A stretch of DNA of 9,576 nucleotides from Cytophagales bacterium (GTDB taxonomy: Bacteria > Bacteroidota > Bacteroidia > Cytophagales > Cyclobacteriaceae), in assembly GCA_029262955.1 (NCBI GenBank), contig JAJCYL010000150.1:1-9576 (forward strand), written 5' to 3'. This document shows positions 7,379 to 9,576 of this stretch, one piece after another. The number at the start of each line of letters is the position of its first letter. Within the stretch, counting starts at the first letter, position 1. The translations under genes and the position numbers were made by a program. Under the pieces are notes generated by a model. That model was not told where the DNA came from and ran no database searches. It saw nothing but the letters and a program-made list of their open reading frames with translations.

Positions 7379-7400
7379 CTCGTCCTCGTTTGCAACGATG
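7379..7400 (+). repeat. REP copy I, truncated right arm
   Basis: Tag CTCGT, left arm CCTCGTT, loop TGC, then AACGATG in place of AACGAGGATG, which looks like a short internal deletion. It is the last repeat before the SRPBCC operon. Confidence 0.78.
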
Positions 7401-7499
7401 CTGTACAGTGGACCAATTTCACAAATATTTGGGCTTTTTGAAAAAAGAAATTGTTGAACATCAACTCAAATTGCAATACAAATTAAAACTTGATGTAAA

Positions 7500-7922
7500 A
7501 TGAAAAATTCAAATTTTGAAATCTCTCAAACAATTGATGTAAGTCCGGATGAGGCCTGGAATGTGATCGGCGCTGTCTCCGGAGTGGACGAATGGTTAGC
7601 GCCAATTACCAGCTGCACCGTAGAAGGTAATAAACGCACTTGTGGTACTGCCGAAGGCTCATTCGAAGAAGAAATTCTGAATGTAGATCATGAAACGAAA
7701 ACCTTAACGTACCGCATTCCAAGTCAACATATGATTCCAGTTGAGAACATTGCAGGACGAATGATCGTGACTTCAGCCGAAGGGGGTAAAGCTACCATAA
7801 CCTGGGCATGGGAATTCGATGTTGTAGACGAAAAGAGTGAAGAGGCTCAGGGTGCCTTCCAAATGATTGGTAGCATGGGGATTAGTGGTATAGAATCATT
7901 GATAAACAAACAAGAAGCGTAG
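7500..7922 (+). CDS. SRPBCC (START/Bet v1-like, polyketide cyclase-like) family protein
   Basis: A 140-residue cytoplasmic protein of the helix-grip fold. The opening strand FEISQTIDVSPDEAWNVIG, then VDEWLAPITSCTVEG, a Gly-containing GTAEGSFEEEILNVDHETKTLTYRI hairpin series, GRMIVTSAEGGKATITWAWEFDV and a long final helix are the usual order for the Polyketide_cyc2-like SRPBCC group. These proteins bind small hydrophobic ligands in a cavity; the ligand is unknown here. No signal peptide is visible. The start is ATG at 7500, and no Shine-Dalgarno sequence is apparent, as is common in this phylum. The stop is followed after one base by the next ATG, so it is the first gene of a translationally close operon with the DUF1330-like gene. 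Confidence 0.87.
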   Translation: MKNSNFEISQTIDVSPDEAWNVIGAVSGVDEWLAPITSCTVEGNKRTCGTAEGSFEEEILNVDHETKTLTYRIPSQHMIPVENIAGRMIVTSAEGGKATITWAWEFDVVDEKSEEAQGAFQMIGSMGISGIESLINKQEA

Positions 7923-7923
7923 C

Positions 7924-8223
7924 ATGGGAAAGATAATATTAATAGTTCTTGCCAGTATTAATCCGGCTGAAAAAGAAGCTGCAGAAACTTATGTAAAGGA
8001 AGTGAGCATCATGCAGGAAAGTGCCGGAGCGGTGACGTTGGATCGTTATCCGATTGCAGAAGCTTTCATTGGTGATATAACCCCAAATGTGGTTGCCATT
8101 GTGGAATTCCCTAATCAAGAGGCATTTGATAGTGTATTCAAATCAGAAGAATATGTCAGATTAATTCCACTTCGTGACAAAGGTTTCAGTCAGCTTAATG
8201 CTTTCATTTCGAAAATGAATTGA
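7924..8223 (+). CDS. DUF1330-like small ferredoxin-fold protein
   Basis: A 99-residue protein with the compact alpha+beta pattern of the dimeric alpha/beta-barrel superfamily. It opens with strand IILIVLASI, followed by a helix NPAEKEAAETYVKEV, a GAVTLDRYPIAEAFIGD strand pair, VVAIVEFPNQEAFDSVFKSEEYVRLIPLRDKGF and final LNAFIS. The segment FPxxEAFxxxFxSxEYxxLxxxRxxxF is very like DUF1330 and related monooxygenase/EthD-type domains. No catalytic function can be assigned. It starts one base after the SRPBCC stop and is followed by a strong terminator, so the two genes should form one transcript. Confidence 0.82.
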   Translation: MGKIILIVLASINPAEKEAAETYVKEVSIMQESAGAVTLDRYPIAEAFIGDITPNVVAIVEFPNQEAFDSVFKSEEYVRLIPLRDKGFSQLNAFISKMN

Positions 8224-8234
8224 AAGAAATTTTA

Positions 8235-8271
8235 AAGGGGATCACTATCTTCGGTGATTCCCTTATTTTTT
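8235..8271 (+). terminator. Intrinsic terminator after the DUF1330-like gene
   Basis: Stem AAGGGGATCAC (8235-8245) pairs with GTGATTCCCTT (8254-8264) over 11 positions with one G-T wobble around an 8-base loop. The T-rich run TTATTTTTT continues to 8271. It lies 12 bases after the stop at 8223, in the right place to end the SRPBCC-DUF1330 transcript. It also sits just before the regulator gene, so it could act as an attenuation point. Confidence 0.85.
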
Positions 8272-8279
8272 ACCGCCTG

Positions 8280-9134
8280 ATGATAATAGATCACAAAACA
8301 TTTGACTTACATGGCAAAATGGTCTTTGAAAAAGCGATAATTAAAGCTCCTTTTTCAAAACCAAACCCAATGCCCGATGAAGCGTGTTTTCTATACGTCC
8401 GAAAGGGGTTGGGAGTGACCTATTCAGAAAACGATTTTTCAGAAATAAGTGAGAATGAGTGTATACTGATGAAGTGCGGCAGCTATTTGAACAAAATGCT
8501 TTCGGATAGAAGCGATGGCATTTATGAAGCAATAGCGGTCCATTTTTATCCGGAAACATTACAACAAGTATATCAAGGGGATTTGCCCGAATTTCTCAAG
8601 AATTCTTCCGGGAAATTGCCTGATAAACCTGCAGCTAAAATTGAGAATGATGATTTATTTCAAAAATTTTTTGATGGAATATTCTTTTATTTTTCCAATC
8701 CTGAATTGGTCAATGAAGAGTTGGTGATCTTAAAACTTAAAGAGCTTTTGCTCCTATTGGAGAATACTAAAGAGTCGGACAAGTTACATCACATTTTATC
8801 TGCCCTATTTTCTCAAAAGTCTTATTCGTTTAGATCAATTGTTCAGGCACATTTATTTGAAGCGCTATCCATTCAGGAGCTGGCTGCAATTTCTGGTCAA
8901 AGTCTTTCAGGATTTAAGAGAAAGTTTGCTGAGGTATTTGAGAAGAGCCCAGCTAAATACATTCGGGAGCAGCGGTTGAAGAAAGCAGCGGAGCTCCTGA
9001 CTGCCAGAGATGGCAGATCTATTTCTGATATCGCATATGAATGTGCCTTCAGTGACGTAGCCAGTTTCTCCAACTGCTTTAAAAAACAATTTAAACAGAC
9101 GCCCTCTCAATACAGAGATGGAATTATGGGATGA
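8280..9134 (+). CDS. AraC-family transcriptional regulator
   Basis: A cytoplasmic DNA-binding protein of 284 residues from the chosen start. The N-terminal half (about 1-150) looks like an AraC effector/dimerisation domain of mostly beta character (FLYVRKGLGVTYSENDFSEISENECILMKCGSYL, then VHFYPETLQQVYQGDLPEFL). The C-terminal 100 residues hold two helix-turn-helix units: LSIQELAAISGQSLSGFKRKFAEVF with PAKYIREQRLKKAAELL, and SISDIAYECAFSDVASFSNCFKKQFKQTPSQYR, which is the classic AraC signature. The frame is open further upstream to a TTG at 8220 overlapping the previous stop, but that stretch encodes the terminator hairpin, so ATG 8280 is preferred; ATG 8319 is also possible. It probably controls the neighbouring SRPBCC/DUF1330 operon or the cupin gene, judged by position only. 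Confidence 0.9.
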   Translation: MIIDHKTFDLHGKMVFEKAIIKAPFSKPNPMPDEACFLYVRKGLGVTYSENDFSEISENECILMKCGSYLNKMLSDRSDGIYEAIAVHFYPETLQQVYQGDLPEFLKNSSGKLPDKPAAKIENDDLFQKFFDGIFFYFSNPELVNEELVILKLKELLLLLENTKESDKLHHILSALFSQKSYSFRSIVQAHLFEALSIQELAAISGQSLSGFKRKFAEVFEKSPAKYIREQRLKKAAELLTARDGRSISDIAYECAFSDVASFSNCFKKQFKQTPSQYRDGIMG

Positions 9135-9225
9135 GAGCGGAGGTGGATTGCATCTAAGAGGTATTTTGCGGAACTTGTTGGTAATAACAATAGCCATCAA
9201 ATAAAACGACCTAATATTAATTGTA

Positions 9226-9244
9226 CTCGTCCTTGTTTTCAATC
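9226..9244 (+). repeat. REP copy J, half unit
   Basis: Tag CTCGT and left arm CCTTGTT with TTCAAT are present, but the right arm is lost. It lies directly before copy K in the gap between the AraC and cupin genes. Confidence 0.55.
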
Positions 9245-9250
9245 TTATCA

Positions 9251-9270
9251 TCGTCCTCGTAACGAGGATG
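9251..9270 (+). repeat. REP copy K, loop deleted
   Basis: Tag TCGT, then CCTCGTAACGAGG and ATG. It matches the consensus with the TTGC segment between the arms removed, leaving arms CCTCGT/ACGAGG almost touching. It lies about 1.85 kb from the main cluster and 29 bp before the cupin start codon, so it falls in that gene's promoter or leader region. Confidence 0.8.
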
Positions 9271-9299
9271 GCTACTAATCACAAACAAAAACGAATCCC

Positions 9300-9576
9300 A
9301 TGAAAACGCTCTTCTTACTCATTACCTGCTTTATTTTTAATTCAGCGATGTCACAGGCCAAAAAATCAGGTACCTTGATGGTAAAAGACTTGCCGACATT
9401 CCTGGAAGAGAGGGAATGATGTTGGCTGTGGATTACCCGCCCGGAGCCAGTTCACCGAAGCACCGCCACAATGCCCATGTTTTTGTTTATTGCCTGGAAG
9501 GAACTGTAATTATGCAGGTGGAGAGTGGTGAACAAAAGACCTTGAATCCTGGTGACACCTTTTATGAAAACCCTGA
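9300..9576 (+). pseudogene. Secreted cupin-domain protein, frameshifted and cut by window edge
   Basis: The ATG at 9300 opens a frame with a signal peptide (MKTLFLLITCFIFNSAMSQA) and then KKSGTLMVKDLP. This frame meets TGA at 9417-9419. From about 9395 the +2-shifted frame (codons starting 9395, 9398, ...) continues seamlessly as ADIPGREGMMLAVDYPPG, ASSPKHRHNAHVFVYCLEG and GDTFYENP. The cupin metal-ligand motif HRHNAH (HxH) and PGxxxPxHxH layout are clear. Restoring one G in CCGAC (9393-9397) to CCGGAC would give KDLPDIPGREG in a single frame, as expected for periplasmic cupins of this type. The gene runs beyond base 9576. It may be a true pseudogene, a sequencing or assembly error, or a phase-variable site. 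A small-molecule role is likely for the family, but the substrate is unknown. Confidence 0.78.

Larger units (their letters stand above)
7065..7499. other. REP-filled intergenic region upstream of RAYT and SRPBCC genes
   Basis: This 435-bp gap between two divergent genes holds seven whole or partial REP copies (7145-7400). The rest is AT-rich leader for RAYT (7065-7144) and for the SRPBCC operon (7401-7499). The short open frames across it are translated repeats and do not look coding. AATATTTG at 7422-7429 is one mismatch from the Bacteroidota -7 element, and GTTGA-ACA-TCAAC at 7453-7465 is a small palindrome in the SRPBCC leader. Neither is strong enough to call a promoter or operator. Confidence 0.6.
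9135..9299 (+). other. Intergenic region between AraC and cupin genes
   Basis: This 165-bp gap holds REP copies J and K at 9226-9270 and AT-rich sequence before them (9190-9224). No clear terminator follows the AraC stop, and no strong promoter motif could be named. The cupin gene start at 9300 has no Shine-Dalgarno sequence. Confidence 0.4.

Noticed and set aside
6371..7400. CRISPR array
   Set aside because: The units are palindromic with variable arms, spacing is irregular (about 37 to 68 bp or more), one is inverted, and no cas gene is present.
7144..7476. Open frames of 110 (minus) and 80 (plus) codons across the repeat cluster
   Set aside because: Their translations are just the REP units read in frame, with Ser/Leu/Val-rich or Arg/Asp/Glu-rich runs and no family resemblance.

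Overview
The window looks like chromosome of a free-living Bacteroidota bacterium, probably of the Cytophagia type (inference). The reasons are the AddA/AddB pair of the type found in that phylum, the near absence of Shine-Dalgarno sequences before the starts, a modest GC content, and a short signal peptide ending in an AxSQA-like site.

Region 1 (1-6349) carries double-strand-break repair genes. An AddA-type UvrD-family helicase lacks its 5' end, which lies outside the window. An AddB-type nuclease with an iron-sulfur cluster follows on the same strand. Between them, on the opposite strand, sits a small NAD(P)-binding atypical SDR gene. The C-terminal nuclease domain of AddA appears to have lost its catalytic residues, while AddB keeps an intact PD-(D/E)XK nuclease but has no Walker A motif. 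The complex may therefore be one motor plus one nuclease.

Region 2 (6350-7499) is a REPtron-like locus. A RAYT gene (REP-associated tyrosine transposase, HUH/Y1 type) on the minus strand is bracketed by short palindromic repeats with core CCTCGTT-TGC-AACGAGG followed by ATG. Three direct copies lie beyond its 3' end, one or two inverted copies lie before its 5' end, and a further cluster of about five copies fills the next gap. Two more copies lie at 9226-9270. At least two of the copies on the 3' side carry duplicates of the last bases of the RAYT gene itself.

Region 3 (7500-9576) is a small accessory locus: an SRPBCC-fold protein and a DUF1330-like protein in a tight operon, a strong intrinsic terminator, an AraC-family regulator, and a secreted cupin protein. 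The cupin reading frame is broken by an apparent one-base deletion and runs off the window. The SRPBCC, DUF1330 and cupin proteins are small ligand-binding or enzyme folds whose substrates cannot be read from sequence. The AraC protein is the obvious candidate regulator.

The most unusual content is the REP/RAYT system with its duplicated gene tails, and the division of labour implied in AddA/AddB.
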